A program made the position numbers and the translations under genes. 64,000 bases of DNA from Dyella thiooxydans (GTDB taxonomy: Bacteria; Pseudomonadota; Gammaproteobacteria; Xanthomonadales; Rhodanobacteraceae): the NCBI RefSeq assembly GCF_001641285.1, contig NZ_CP014841.1, forward strand, positions 1,302,001-1,366,000. Reading direction: 5' to 3'. The notes under the pieces are model-generated. The model was not told the origin of the DNA and did no database searches. It was given only the letters and a program-made list of their open reading frames with translations. Below, in pieces: positions 47,683 through 61,027 of the stretch; the first letter of the stretch is position 1, and each line of letters begins with the position of its first letter.

Positions 47683-50319
47683 TCAGGCTCCGAGGCGCGC
47701 CCCGATCCAGGCTGGCAGGTCAGCGAGCAGTGTCGGCAACTGCGGGGCATCGTCACCACCGCCCTGCGCCATATCCGGTCGCCCGCCCCCCTTGCCACCG
47801 ATCTGGCCGGCAATGTGGGCGACCACCTCGCCGGCCTTGATGCGCCCGAGCGCCGCACCATGCACACCGGCGACCAGCGAGGCGCGACCCTCGGCCACGC
47901 CGGCCAGCAGCACCACGCAATCGCCCAGCTGCTGCTTGAGCTGGTCGACGCTGTCGCGCAACGCCTTGGCGTCCAGCCCTTCCAGACGCGCCGCGACGAC
48001 CTTGATCCCGCCCACGTCGGTCGCCGAGGCCGCGAGGTCCGCGGTCGCCGAGCCGGCCGCCTTGGCGCGCAGCGATTCCAGCTCGCGCTCGAGCTTCTTC
48101 TGCTTTTCGAACAGTTGACGCAGCTTGTCGACGACTTCGTCGCCGTTGCCGGAGAGCAGATGGGCCAGCTCGCCCAGACGGCGCTCCTCGTCGGCCACGT
48201 AGGCCAGTGCACCCGCACCGGTCACCGCCTCGATGCGGCGCACGCCGGAGGCCACGCCCGCCTCGCTGACGATCTTGAACAGACCGATGTCGCCGGTGCG
48301 ACCGACGTGGGTACCACCGCACAGTTCGGTCGAGAACTCGCCCATTTTCAGCACGCGCACTTGGTCGCCGTACTTCTCGCCGAACAGCGCCATCGCGCCG
48401 AACGCGATGGCATCGTCGTAGGCCATGTGGCGCACATCGGCGGCGGCATTGCGACGCACCTCGGTATTCACCAGCGCCTCGATCTCGGCCAGCTCCTCGC
48501 GGCTCACCGGCTTGTGGTGCGCGAAGTCGAAGCGCAGGCGATCCGGGGCCACCAGCGAGCCCTTCTGGGTCACGTGGTCGCCGAGCACCTTGCGCAGCGC
48601 CGCGTGCAGCAGGTGGGTGGCCGAGTGGTTGAGCACGATCGCCTGGCGACGCTCGCCGTCGACGGCCGCCCGGACCACGTCGCCCTGGCTCAGCGGCTGG
48701 GCGCCCTGCCAGCGGCCGGCGTGGCCGAAAAACACGCCACCCATCTTCAGCGTGTCGGCCACGGCGAAGGTGCCGCCGGCCCTGGACAGTGTGCCGGTGT
48801 CGCCGACCTGGCCGCCGGACTCGGCGTAGAACGGCGTGCGGTCGAGGATGACGAAACCCTCCTCGCCCTCGGCCAGCTGATCGACCTGGCGGCCGGCGCG
48901 GACGATTCCGACGACCCTGGCGCCCTCAGCCGCCAGCGCCTCGTAGCCGAGGAATTCGGTGGGCTTGAGCTGGCTGGCCAGCTCGGCCGGCATCACGCCC
49001 TTGGCCTCGAACTTGCCCGCCGCACGGGCGCGCTCGCGCTGCTCGTTCATGGCCTGCTCGAAGCCGGCCATGTCCACGTCCATGCCGCGTTCGCGGGCGA
49101 TGTCGGCGGTCAGGTCGACCGGAAAGCCGTAGGTGTCGTACAGGCGGAACGCGTCGACGCCGGGGATGGTCTTGCCGGCCTTGCCGGCCACTTCGTCGAA
49201 CACGCGCATGCCGTGCTCGAGCGTCTCGCCGAAGCGCTGCTCCTCGGTGCGCAGCGCGTCCTCAATGAACGCCTGCTTCGCCGCCAGCTCCGGGTACGGC
49301 TCGCCCATCTCGGCGACCAGCGGCGCGACCATCTTCCAGAAAAAATCGCCGCGCACGCCGAGCATCCAGCCGTGGCGCAGCGCCCGGCGGATGATCCGGC
49401 GCAGCACGTAGCCGCGGCCCTCGTTGGACGGCAGCACGCCGTCGACGATCAGGAACGAGCACGCGCGGATGTGATCGGCGATCACGCGCAGCGACTTGTT
49501 GGCCAGGTCCGCCGTGCCGGTGAACTCGGCGGCCTTGGCGATCAGCCGCTGGAACAGGTCGATCTCGTAGTTCGAGTGCACGTGCTGCAGCACGGCGGCC
49601 AGGCGCTCCAGGCCCATGCCGGTGTCCACGCACGGCGCCGGCAGCGGGCTCAGCGTGCCGTCCGGCGCACGGTCGAACTGCATGAACACCAGGTTCCAGA
49701 TCTCGATGTAGCGGTCACCGTCCTCGTCCGGCGACCCGGGCGGGCCACCGGCCACGTCCGGGCCGTGGTCGTAGAAGATCTCGGTGCATGGACCGCAGGG
49801 GCCGGTGTCGGCCATCTGCCAGAAATTGTCCGAGGCAAAGGGCGCGCCCTTGTTGTCGCCGATGCGCACGATGCGCTCGGCCGGCACGCCGATGACCTTG
49901 TTCCAGAGCTCGAAGGCCTCGTCGTCGGTGTGGTAGACGGTGACCCACAGCTTCTCTGCCGGCAGCTTGAACACGCCGGTCAGCAGCTCCCACGCCCAGG
50001 CGATCGCCTCGCGCTTGAAGTAGTCGCCGAACGACCAGTTGCCCAGCATCTCGAAAAAGGTGTGGTGGCGCGCGGTGTAGCCGACCGAATCCAGGTCGTT
50101 GTGCTTGCCGCCGGCGCGCAGGCAGCGTTGCACGTCGGCCGCGCGCACGTACGGGAGCTTTTCGCTGCCGAGGAACACGTTCTTGAACGGCACCATGCCC
50201 GAATTGGTGAACAGCAGGGTCGGGTCGCTGGACGGCACCAGCGAGGCCGAGGGCACGATGGTGTGACCCTTGGCGCGGAAGAATTCGAGGAAGGCGGAAC
50301 GGATTTCGGCGGTCTTCAT
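47683..50319 (-). CDS. alaS: Alanyl-tRNA synthetase
   Basis: Charges tRNA-Ala and edits mischarged Ser/Gly. The 878 residues comprise the class II catalytic core ([25 protein letters not shown]-type [28 protein letters not shown]), the editing domain with zinc ligands [11 protein letters not shown] and CGGTHV, and a C-terminal C-Ala domain. Length equals the family norm. It lies in the conserved recA-recX-alaS-csrA order. Confidence 0.98.
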   Translation of the reverse strand: MKTAEIRSAFLEFFRAKGHTIVPSASLVPSSDPTLLFTNSGMVPFKNVFLGSEKLPYVRAADVQRCLRAGGKHNDLDSVGYTARHHTFFEMLGNWSFGDYFKREAIAWAWELLTGVFKLPAEKLWVTVYHTDDEAFELWNKVIGVPAERIVRIGDNKGAPFASDNFWQMADTGPCGPCTEIFYDHGPDVAGGPPGSPDEDGDRYIEIWNLVFMQFDRAPDGTLSPLPAPCVDTGMGLERLAAVLQHVHSNYEIDLFQRLIAKAAEFTGTADLANKSLRVIADHIRACSFLIVDGVLPSNEGRGYVLRRIIRRALRHGWMLGVRGDFFWKMVAPLVAEMGEPYPELAAKQAFIEDALRTEEQRFGETLEHGMRVFDEVAGKAGKTIPGVDAFRLYDTYGFPVDLTADIARERGMDVDMAGFEQAMNEQRERARAAGKFEAKGVMPAELASQLKPTEFLGYEALAAEGARVVGIVRAGRQVDQLAEGEEGFVILDRTPFYAESGGQVGDTGTLSRAGGTFAVADTLKMGGVFFGHAGRWQGAQPLSQGDVVRAAVDGERRQAIVLNHSATHLLHAALRKVLGDHVTQKGSLVAPDRLRFDFAHHKPVSREELAEIEALVNTEVRRNAAADVRHMAYDDAIAFGAMALFGEKYGDQVRVLKMGEFSTELCGGTHVGRTGDIGLFKIVSEAGVASGVRRIEAVTGAGALAYVADEERRLGELAHLLSGNGDEVVDKLRQLFEKQKKLERELESLRAKAAGSATADLAASATDVGGIKVVAARLEGLDAKALRDSVDQLKQQLGDCVVLLAGVAEGRASLVAGVHGAALGRIKAGEVVAHIAGQIGGKGGGRPDMAQGGGDDAPQLPTLLADLPAWIGARLGA

Positions 50320-50400
50320 GCAGGCATCTGGCGTCGGGGCCGCCGGCGAGGGGCGGCAGAAACGAATCCACGCCGGGGCGACGCCACGCGACCCTGAAGC

Positions 50401-50886
50401 TCAGTCGTCGTCGGCGTCATCCACGTCGGCGTGGGTAACACGACGTACTGTGGCGGCGGAAAAGCCGCGACGCAAGAGGAACTGCGCCCGTTTGGCCCGC
50501 TCGGCGTGGTCCACCGGGGCCTTGCCGCCGTAGCGTCTGCGCAGTTGCGACGCGGCACTGGCATCCCAGTCGACGTCGAGTTCGTCCAGGCAGGCGCGGA
50601 TAGCGGCATCGTCCAGCCCGTGGGTCTTCAGCTCCATCCGGATCCGCACCGGTCCATAGCCCTGTCCGGCCCGGTTGCGCGTCAGCATGCCGGCGAAGCG
50701 TTCGTCGTCCTGGTAGCGCTGATCGCCCAGGCGATCCAGCGCCTGCTCGGCCTCATCCCCCTCGAAGCCCTTGCGGTCGAGCTTGCGCCGGAGCTCGCGG
50801 CGCGACTGCTCCCGCCGCGCCAGCATGCCCAGCGCGGCCGCATAAGCCGATGGCTTGTCCGGTGGCGGCTTGCGGCCAAACGCCAT
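50401..50886 (-). CDS. recX: Regulatory protein RecX
   Basis: Caps and disassembles RecA filaments. The 161 residues show the three-repeat helical pattern: YAAALGMLARREQSRRELRRKL, then GDQRYQDDERFAGMLTRNRAGQGYGPVRIRMEL and the C-terminal KRAQFLLRRGFSAATVRRV. ATG 50886 is selected as the start of the conserved part; the longer frame runs through the neighbouring gene. Separated from recA by a 190-residue phosphatase-like gene. Confidence 0.92.
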   Translation of the reverse strand: MAFGRKPPPDKPSAYAAALGMLARREQSRRELRRKLDRKGFEGDEAEQALDRLGDQRYQDDERFAGMLTRNRAGQGYGPVRIRMELKTHGLDDAAIRACLDELDVDWDASAASQLRRRYGGKAPVDHAERAKRAQFLLRRGFSAATVRRVTHADVDDADDD

Positions 50887-50896
50887 CGCCGCGCCG

Positions 50897-51469
50897 TCAG
50901 CGCGTGGAGACGGGTCGCGCCGCGACCCGCGAGCGCAGCGCGCCGTCGATGTCGTCCACCGACTGGCCGGCCGAACGGACAGCGGCCTCGATCGCCGCCA
51001 CCTCCAGGCCGCCGGGGCGGGAGGCCTCGGCCAGGGCCCAGATGTGCGCCGCCCGATGACCGCTGCGGCAATAGACCAGCACCGGCCGGGCCGGCGCCGC
51101 GAGCGCGCGGCCGACCGTTGCGACCGAGTCGGCCGGCATCGTGCCGGGCGCGACGGGGGCATAGTCGAACGCCATGCCAAGCGCATGGGCCGCGCGGGCC
51201 ATCTCGGCGGCGGTCGGCTGGCCCGGGGCCTCGCCGTCGGGCCTCACGACCACCACGGCGGCCAGACCACGAGCCTGCAGTCCCTGAAGCTGCGCCGGAG
51301 TGACCTGGCCGGCCAGCCAGACACCGCCGGGCAGCTCGTGGACTACCGGTGCCGGCACTGGCGCCGCGGTGGCGCCCCCTTCGGCGGGTGCGCGAGCCGC
51401 GCTCGGGCCGGCCACCCCGAGCGCGAGCACGAGGCCGGCCACCAGCGGAACTGAACGGCGCGACTTCAC
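50897..51469 (-). CDS. Exported DUF442 / TIGR01244-type phosphatase-like protein
   Basis: A 190-residue protein with a Sec signal peptide (ending near ARA, residue 27) and a dual-specificity-phosphatase-like fold of the DUF442 family. [19 protein letters not shown] begins the domain and [15 protein letters not shown] holds the P-loop with Cys134. The CxSGxR loop could act as a phosphatase or as a sulfur transferase, as the family is variously named. It begins four bases after recA and ends ten before recX, so it is inserted into the recA-recX operon. Its role there is unknown. Confidence 0.82.
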   Translation of the reverse strand: MKSRRSVPLVAGLVLALGVAGPSAARAPAEGGATAAPVPAPVVHELPGGVWLAGQVTPAQLQGLQARGLAAVVVVRPDGEAPGQPTAAEMARAAHALGMAFDYAPVAPGTMPADSVATVGRALAAPARPVLVYCRSGHRAAHIWALAEASRPGGLEVAAIEAAVRSAGQSVDDIDGALRSRVAARPVSTR

Positions 51470-51473
51470 CGGA

Positions 51474-52514
<1,041 letters not shown>

Positions 52515-52683
52515 CGTGGGGATCCTGCGTCAACGGTGAAAAGGAGGGTGGTGAATCGTCTACGGCGCGGAGCATGCGCCGGAGCCATCTCAAGGGCTGC
52601 GATTCCGGGACACGGAGTATCCCACACCGGTCAAGCCCGACCCGGTCGTCGACCCGCCCTGCCCACGGCGGGCAGGCGCCGGC

Positions 52684-53193
52684 TCAGCCGGTCAGCTCAC
52701 GCCCCAGCCCGCTGAGCGCCGCGGCCACGGTCTGCCGCCGGATCGCGTCGCGATCGCCGCCGAAATGGAACACCCTGGCATGGGCATAGCCGCCGCGGCG
52801 CTTCCAGCCGATCCAGACCGTGCCGACCGGCTTTTCCTCGGTACCGCCGGAGGGGCCGGCGATGCCGGTCACCGCGACCGCCGCCCCGGCGCCGAAGCGC
52901 GCCAGCGCGCCGGAGACCATCTCCAGCACGGTCTCCTCGCTCACCGCGCCGGTCCGCTCCAGCGTCCGCGGGTTGACGCCGAGCAGCGCCTCCTTGGCCT
53001 CGTAGCTGTAGGTCACCACGCCGGCATCGAACCAGGCCGAGCTGCCCGGCAGGTCGGTGAGCACCTTGGCGATAAAGCCGCCGGTGCACGATTCGGCGGT
53101 CACCAGCATCAGCTTGCGCTCGCGCATCAGGCCGGCGACCTCCTCGGCGAGCCGACGCAGCGCCTCGTCGGTAGGAACGGATGCGGACTCCAT
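52684..53193 (-). CDS. pncC: Nicotinamide-nucleotide amidase (CinA C-terminal domain)
   Basis: Deamidates NMN to NaMN in pyridine salvage. The 169 residues are the stand-alone CinA C-terminal domain: [21 protein letters not shown] with the catalytic Ser, [36 protein letters not shown]. It precedes recA on the same strand as ygaD/pncC does in E. coli and is divergent from mutS with about 95 bases between starts. Confidence 0.95.
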   Translation of the reverse strand: MESASVPTDEALRRLAEEVAGLMRERKLMLVTAESCTGGFIAKVLTDLPGSSAWFDAGVVTYSYEAKEALLGVNPRTLERTGAVSEETVLEMVSGALARFGAGAAVAVTGIAGPSGGTEEKPVGTVWIGWKRRGGYAHARVFHFGGDRDAIRRQTVAAALSGLGRELTG

Positions 53194-53287
53194 GCGAGAC
53201 TCCTCGGCTTCGGAACAGGCGCCACGCGCGGCGCGAAGCGTTCCGTTCTACCCGTTCCGCCCGATCGAGCCAAGACCCGCCCCGAGC

Positions 53288-55861
53288 ATGAGCCAAGACG
53301 ATCTTTCCCAGCACACCCCGCTGATGCGGCAGTACCTCTCGGCCAAGGCCGCGCATCCGGACGTGCTGCTGTTCTTCCGCATGGGCGATTTCTACGAGCT
53401 GTTCTACGAGGACGCGCGCAAGGCGGCGCGACTGCTGGACATCACCCTGACCCAGCGCGGGCAGTCGGCCGGCCAGCCGATCCCGATGGCCGGCGTGCCC
53501 TATCACGCGGTGGAGAACTATCTGGCGCGCCTCGTGCGGCTGGGCGAGTCGGTGGCGATCTGCGAGCAGATCGGCGACCCGGCGCTGGCGAAGGGCATCG
53601 TCGAGCGCAAGGTGGTGCGCATCGTCACCCCCGGCACGGTGACCGACGCCGCGCTGTTGGAAGAACGCCGCGACAACCTGCTGCTGGCGATCGCCGCCGG
53701 TCCGGGCGGCAGCTACGGCCTGGCCTGGGTGGATCTTTCCAGCGGGCGCTTCCTGCTCAGCGAAGTGCCGACCGCCGAAACCCTCGCCGCCGAACTGGCC
53801 CGGCTGCAACCGGCCGAGACGCTGGTCGACGAGTCGGTGGCCTGGCCGAAACTGGTTAGCGCCCTGCCCGGCCTGCGCAAGCGGCCGCCGTGGCATTTCG
53901 ACGCCGACGCGGCCCGGCGCGAGCTCAACCGCTTCTTCGGCACGCGCGACCTCGGCGGATTCGGCGTGGACAAGCTGCCGCTGGCGATCGCCGCGGCCGG
54001 CTGCCTGCTCGGCTACGTCGAGGAAACCCAGAAGAGCGCGCTGCCGCACCTGTCCGGCATGGCGGTGGAAAGCGCCAGCGAGACCATCGCGCTGGACGCC
54101 GCGACCCGCCGCAACCTGGAGCTGGACACGCATCCCACCGGCCGCACCGAGCACACCCTGCTCGGCGTGCTGGACGAGACGGTGACGCCGATGGGCGCGC
54201 GCCTGCTGCGCCGCTGGCTGAACCGCCCGCTGCGCTCGCGCGAGCTGCTGCGCGGCCGCCACGGTGCGATCGCCGCGCTGATCGACAACCGCCGCTACCA
54301 GGGCCTGCGCGACACCCTGCGCGGCATCGGTGACCTGGAACGCATCCTCGCCCGCGTGGCGCTGCGTTCGGCGCGTCCGCGCGACCTGTCCACGCTGCGC
54401 GACGGCCTCGCCGCGGCGCCGGAACTGGGCGGCCAGATCGTGGCGCTGGAAAGCCCGTTGCTGCACGCGCTGGTCGATCGCATCGGCGACCACGCCGACC
54501 TCGCCGACTGGCTGGCGAAGGCGATCGTGGCCCAGCCGCCGGTCCTGCAGCGCGACGGCGGCGTGATCGCCGACGGCTACGACGCCGAGCTGGACGAGCT
54601 GCGTCGCCTCTCGACCCACGCCGACCAGTACCTGGTCGAGCTGGAGGAACGCGAGAAGGCCGCCAGCGGCATCGCCACGCTGAAGGTCGGCTACAACCGC
54701 GTGCACGGCTACTACATCGAGATCAGCAAGGCGCAGTCGGACAAAGCGCCCACGCACTACACGCGCCGCCAGACCACCAAGAACGCCGAGCGCTACATCA
54801 CCGAGGAGCTCAAACAGTTCGAGGACAAGGTGCTGTCGGCCAAGGAACGCTCGCTGATGCGCGAGCGCGCGCTTTACGAAGCCGTGCTCGACCGGCTGAT
54901 CGAACACCTCGAGCCGCTGAAGGCCGCTGCCTCGGCCATCGCCGAGCTCGACGTGCTGGCCACCCTGGCCGAGCGCGCCGACACGCTGGACTGGAGCGCT
55001 CCCACCCTCACCGACGCGCCGGGCATCGCGATCGAGCGCGGCCGTCATCCGGTGGTTGAGAAGGTGCGCGACGAGCCGTTCGAACCGAACGACCTGATCC
55101 TCGACGACGCCCGCCGCATGCTGGTGATCACCGGCCCCAACATGGGCGGCAAGTCCACCTACATGCGCCAGAACGCGCTGATCGTGCTGCTGGCCCATAT
55201 CGGCAGCTACGTGCCGGCGAGCGCGGCCACGATCGGCCCGATCGACCGCATCTTCACCCGCATCGGCGCCGGCGACGACCTCTCGCGCGGCCAGTCCACC
55301 TTCATGGTGGAGATGAGCGAGACCGCCAACATCCTGCACAACGCCACCGAGCACAGCCTGGTGCTGATGGACGAGGTCGGCCGCGGCACCAGCACCTACG
55401 ACGGCCTCGCGCTGGCCCGCGCCTGCGCGGTGCATCTGGCGGCAGCCAGCCGCGCCTACACCTTGTTTGCCACCCACTACTTCGAGCTGACCGAACTGGC
55501 CGGCGAATACCCCGGCATCGCCAACGTGCATCTGGACGCGGTGGAGTACGGCGACCAGCTGGTCTTCATGCACGCGGTCAAGGAAGGCCCGGCCAACCGC
55601 AGCTTCGGCCTGCAGGTGGCGGCGCTGGCCGGCCTGCCCAAGGCAGTGATCGCCGACGCGCGGCGCACCCTGGCCGCGCTTGAAAAGGGTGCGCATCCGG
55701 GCGGAGCCGCCACGCGCCGGGAAGAGGCCTCGCCGCAGCTCGGCCTGTTCGCGCCGCCCGAGCCCTCGGCGGTGGAGAAACGGCTGGCCGAGGTCGATCC
55801 CGACGCGCTCTCGCCGCGCGACGCACTGGCCGAGCTTTACCGGCTCAAGGCGCTGTCCTGA
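53288..55861 (+). CDS. mutS: DNA mismatch repair protein MutS
   Basis: Recognises mismatches and small loops. The 857 residues have the N-terminal mismatch-binding FYELFYEDA region ([11 protein letters not shown]), connector and lever domains, and the ATPase with [29 protein letters not shown] and [12 protein letters not shown]-terminal tetramerisation tail ([18 protein letters not shown]) closes it. ATG 53288 is chosen over the long in-frame extension, which overlaps pncC. A GC hairpin follows the stop. Confidence 0.98.
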   Translation: MSQDDLSQHTPLMRQYLSAKAAHPDVLLFFRMGDFYELFYEDARKAARLLDITLTQRGQSAGQPIPMAGVPYHAVENYLARLVRLGESVAICEQIGDPALAKGIVERKVVRIVTPGTVTDAALLEERRDNLLLAIAAGPGGSYGLAWVDLSSGRFLLSEVPTAETLAAELARLQPAETLVDESVAWPKLVSALPGLRKRPPWHFDADAARRELNRFFGTRDLGGFGVDKLPLAIAAAGCLLGYVEETQKSALPHLSGMAVESASETIALDAATRRNLELDTHPTGRTEHTLLGVLDETVTPMGARLLRRWLNRPLRSRELLRGRHGAIAALIDNRRYQGLRDTLRGIGDLERILARVALRSARPRDLSTLRDGLAAAPELGGQIVALESPLLHALVDRIGDHADLADWLAKAIVAQPPVLQRDGGVIADGYDAELDELRRLSTHADQYLVELEEREKAASGIATLKVGYNRVHGYYIEISKAQSDKAPTHYTRRQTTKNAERYITEELKQFEDKVLSAKERSLMRERALYEAVLDRLIEHLEPLKAAASAIAELDVLATLAERADTLDWSAPTLTDAPGIAIERGRHPVVEKVRDEPFEPNDLILDDARRMLVITGPNMGGKSTYMRQNALIVLLAHIGSYVPASAATIGPIDRIFTRIGAGDDLSRGQSTFMVEMSETANILHNATEHSLVLMDEVGRGTSTYDGLALARACAVHLAAASRAYTLFATHYFELTELAGEYPGIANVHLDAVEYGDQLVFMHAVKEGPANRSFGLQVAALAGLPKAVIADARRTLAALEKGAHPGGAATRREEASPQLGLFAPPEPSAVEKRLAEVDPDALSPRDALAELYRLKALS

Positions 55862-55868
55862 TCCGCGA

Positions 55869-55893
55869 GGCCGGCGCAGGCTGTGCGCCGGCC
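55869..55893 (+). terminator. GC hairpin after mutS
   Basis: 10-bp perfect stem GGCCGGCGCA / TGCGCCGGCC with a five-base loop, 8 bases after the mutS stop. It lacks a T run, so it may stabilise the 3' end rather than terminate. Confidence 0.5.
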
Positions 55894-55945
55894 GCCCTCC
55901 CCCGGAACCACGCACCATCGTGCTAGTCCATGGCGCGCATGCAGC

Positions 55946-55982
55946 ATAGCCTCAGACTATCGATTGCATCGGAACAAACGAA
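55946..55982 (+). promoter_or_regulatory. OxyR-like binding site upstream of katG
   Basis: ATAG-N7-CTAT-N7-ATCG-N7-CGAA. The OxyR consensus is ATAG-N7-CTAT-N7-ATAG-N7-CTAT; the first half is perfect, the third block 3 of 4 and the last poor. Position ahead of katG fits oxidative induction. Confidence 0.6.
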
Positions 55983-58472
<2,490 letters not shown>

Positions 58473-58532
58473 CTCGGGCGAGGAAGAACGGTGGCGGAGG
58501 GCAACCTCCGCCGCCGCTCTCATTTGGCGGGT

Positions 58533-59180
58533 TCACTCACGCGTGGGCGCCGTGTCGGCAGGCACCTGCGTCGTAGGCTCTTCCACGTGCGGGTCCAATG
58601 CCCCGGTGAACACGGGAGTGACCATGTGCGGATCGTCGGCATCCGGCAGGGCGACATCCGGGATGCTGCTGTCGATGGCCGAGTCCACCGGCAGATCCTG
58701 CGGAGGATCGAGCACCGGGTCGCGCGCGGGCAAACGGCCCGCCTCGACCAGGTGCTGGATGCGGCCGAATACCTCAGCCCGGCCGAACGGCTTCTTCATG
58801 AAATCGTCGGCACCGAAGCGCTGCACGTAGAACTGCTCGGTCGCCTGCAGGTTGCCGCTGATCATCACGATCGGAATGCCATGGGTGTCCGGCTCGCGGC
58901 GCAACGCGCGCAGCACGGCGAAGCCGTTCATGCCCGGCATCACGATGTCGAGGAAGATCAGCTCGGGCTTCTCCTCGCGAGCCAGGCGCAGCGCCGTCTC
59001 GCCGTCGCCAGCCTTCGACACCACGTAACCGTCCTGGGTGAGCATCTTGCCCAGCACCGCGCGGATGGTCGGCGAATCGTCCACCACCAGCATGCGCGTG
59101 CCCCGCACGGCCTGCGTGCGGGGCATGTGCTGGCGGCGCTCGGTGCCCAGCAGGCGCTTGAACAGATCGAAGCCTGACAT
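58533..59180 (-). CDS. CheY-like response regulator with acidic C-terminal tail
   Basis: The 215 residues hold one receiver domain: VVDDSPTIRAVLGKML at about 32-47, phosphoacceptor Asp78 in LIFLDIVMPGMNG, Ser108 in MISGN and Lys130 in MKKPFGR. A short basic N-terminal helix (FDLFKRLLGTERRQ) precedes it. An acidic Asp/Pro-rich tail of about 65 residues with no output domain follows. It resembles PilG/PilH-type regulators, but no pil or che genes are adjacent and no kinase lies nearby. Start 59180 has a strong GGGGAGGG site. Convergent with katG. Confidence 0.85.
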   Translation of the reverse strand: MSGFDLFKRLLGTERRQHMPRTQAVRGTRMLVVDDSPTIRAVLGKMLTQDGYVVSKAGDGETALRLAREEKPELIFLDIVMPGMNGFAVLRALRREPDTHGIPIVMISGNLQATEQFYVQRFGADDFMKKPFGRAEVFGRIQHLVEAGRLPARDPVLDPPQDLPVDSAIDSSIPDVALPDADDPHMVTPVFTGALDPHVEEPTTQVPADTAPTRE

Positions 59181-59271
59181 GGTGACCCTCCCCTCGATAC
59201 TCGCGCCTAGTCTCGGCGCCTGCTGCCCGGGAAGCAATTGTCGCGTGCAGGCGACGGCCTGCATCCGCAAT

Positions 59272-59682
59272 TCAGTCCTGGTTGGATCCAGCCTCTTTCA
59301 GGCGACGCAGATCGGCGCGATCGTGCTTGCCGGGCCGCCCGACAGGCCGTGGCGCAAGCATCAGACGACGATTCGCGCGTGCGGCCTCCCGCGCAACGCG
59401 ACTGGCCTCGCTCTCGCGATACAGCGCCTGCGCCACCGGTGCCGGACCGCGCTGGCCCGACAGGCCCAGCACTTCGACTTCCATCGTCTCCTCACCGCGA
59501 CGGACGATCATGCGGTCACCCACGCGCACCGGCCGCGCCGCCTTGCACGGTCCACCGTTGAGCTCGACCTTGCCGCCGCCGACCGCCTGCTTGGCCAGGC
59601 TTCGGGTCTTGAAGAACCGGGCCGCCCACAGCCACACGTCGATGCGCAGGTCGTCGGCCGGAGTGCATTTCGCTTCGCTCAT
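59272..59682 (-). CDS. hslR: Heat-shock protein 15 (S4 domain)
   Basis: RNA-binding protein that in E. coli rescues stalled 50S subunits carrying nascent tRNA. The 136 residues have the S4 domain (DDLRIDVWLWAARFFKTRSL, GGGKVELNGGPCKAARPVRVGD) and the basic C-terminal helix with RVAREAARANRRLM and GRPGKHDRADLRRL. Start ATG 59682 opens the conserved part. Divergent from the small L7/L12-like gene. Confidence 0.93.
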   Translation of the reverse strand: MSEAKCTPADDLRIDVWLWAARFFKTRSLAKQAVGGGKVELNGGPCKAARPVRVGDRMIVRRGEETMEVEVLGLSGQRGPAPVAQALYRESEASRVAREAARANRRLMLAPRPVGRPGKHDRADLRRLKEAGSNQD

Positions 59683-59725
59683 GACGGCATTATGGTCGAC
59701 CGGACCGCACCGAGGAAAAGCCCGC

Positions 59726-59989
59726 ATGGACCCGACCCTGCAATCCTGGATCATGGCCGGCATCGCCTTCGTCTCCGGTTTCATGCTGGCACGGTCGATC
59801 TACCGGCTAGCGAAACCGACCAGCCGGCCCGCACCGCCGCGCATCGACGACGAGGCCGTCGACGCCGCGATCCGCGCGAACAAGATCATCGAGGCGATCA
59901 AGCGGTACCGGGACCGCACCGGTTGCGGCCTGAAGCAGGCAAAGGAAGCGGTCGAGCAACGGGCTCGCGAGCTGGGCATGCGCCGTTGA
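59726..59989 (+). CDS. Small membrane-anchored protein with L7/L12 C-terminal-like domain
   Basis: Only 87 residues. An N-terminal membrane helix (about 8-25, WIMAGIAFVSGFMLARSI) and a Pro/Arg-rich linker precede IRANKIIEAIKRYRDRTGCG and LKQAKEAVEQRA. The latter two resemble the helix-turn-helix part of the ribosomal L7/L12 C-terminal domain that contacts elongation factors. A GAGGAAAAG ribosome site precedes ATG 59726. Similar small proteins exist in Xanthomonadales, usually as hypothetical or L7/L12-like. Function unknown. Confidence 0.78.
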   Translation: MDPTLQSWIMAGIAFVSGFMLARSIYRLAKPTSRPAPPRIDDEAVDAAIRANKIIEAIKRYRDRTGCGLKQAKEAVEQRARELGMRR

Positions 59990-59993
59990 ACCG

Positions 59994-60896
59994 CTAGCCC
60001 CCCATCAGCAGGTTCGCCAGCGGCACTGTCGCCAGCGACAGCACGATGCCGGCGCCCAGCACGGTGTTGGCCAGGCGCGGTTCCAGTTCGTACTGGTCGG
60101 CCAGGATCGCCGCGGAAATCATCGGTGCCATCGCCGCCTGCAGCACGCCGACCACCAGGGTCAGGCCGGTGACGCCGGCGAGCATGCCCAGCCCCCATCC
60201 GGCCAGCGGCGCGAGCGCCAGCTTCCAGGCCAGCCCGCTGGACAGCGCGCCGAGCTGGTCGCGGTGCAGGTGCAGCTTGAACTGCAGGCCGACCGAGAAC
60301 AGCGCCAGCGGCGTCAGCGTCTGGCCCAGTTGCAGGAACAGGTGATCGAGCGTCCCCGGCCAGCCGCCGGCAAGACCGGCGACGATGCCCACCAGCAGCG
60401 CGATGAACGCCGGAAAAGTGGCGATCCGGCGCACCACCAGCGCCACGCTGGGCTGCCGTCCGGAGTACAGCGAGGCCACCACGATGCCGCCGGCGGCCAG
60501 CAGCGGAAAGCAGCCGAGCTGATCGGACACCACCGCCAGCGCCAGCCCCGGCTGTCCGTGCATCGCCTGCACCATCGGATAGCCCATGAACGAGGTGTTG
60601 CCCAGGCCGCACACCAGGGTCAGCGCGCCAATGCGCGAGCGCGACCAGCCGAACAGGCGTCCCAGCAGCGCGAACAGCAGCCAGGCCCCGAAGAAGGTCA
60701 CCCACATCGTCGCCACCGGAAACCACAGGTGCCGGTCGAAGTGCACGCGCGGGATCATCGCCAGCACCAGCGCCGGCAGCGCGATGTTCAGCACCCACCA
60801 GTTCAGCCCGGCCACGATCCCGGCCGGCGGACGGGCGAAGCGCGCCACCAGGGCGCCCAGCACCAGACACACGAACAGCAACAGCAACGCACTCAT
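59994..60896 (-). CDS. AEC family transporter
   Basis: Predicted auxin-efflux-carrier-like permease of 300 residues with about ten membrane helices in two inverted halves. Family features include NWWVLNIALPALVLAMIP near the N-terminus, CGLGNTSFMGYP in the middle with the conserved Asn, and QAAMAPMISAAILADQY in the second half. Bacterial members move small carboxylates; the substrate here is unknown. Start ATG 60896 (an earlier ATG lies seven codons upstream). Tail-to-tail with the L7/L12-like gene. Confidence 0.88.
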   Translation of the reverse strand: MSALLLLFVCLVLGALVARFARPPAGIVAGLNWWVLNIALPALVLAMIPRVHFDRHLWFPVATMWVTFFGAWLLFALLGRLFGWSRSRIGALTLVCGLGNTSFMGYPMVQAMHGQPGLALAVVSDQLGCFPLLAAGGIVVASLYSGRQPSVALVVRRIATFPAFIALLVGIVAGLAGGWPGTLDHLFLQLGQTLTPLALFSVGLQFKLHLHRDQLGALSSGLAWKLALAPLAGWGLGMLAGVTGLTLVVGVLQAAMAPMISAAILADQYELEPRLANTVLGAGIVLSLATVPLANLLMGG

Positions 60897-61027
60897 CGGC
60901 GGCGACGGCCCACGCAACGCAAAGCGCCATTAGACGCGATGCAACATGAGTCAGGGAAGCCGGACCAAGGTCGCGCCGGCGCATCGGCGATAATCGGCGC
61001 CCCGCCGCCCCGGATCCGTGCCCCGAG

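Noticed and set aside
47566..50397. 943-residue open frame antisense to alaS
   Set aside because: Shadow; alaS has all catalytic and editing motifs.
52697..55918. 1073-residue open frame antisense to mutS and pncC
   Set aside because: Same shadow effect. It runs through two well-supported genes and has no ribosome site or recognisable domain.
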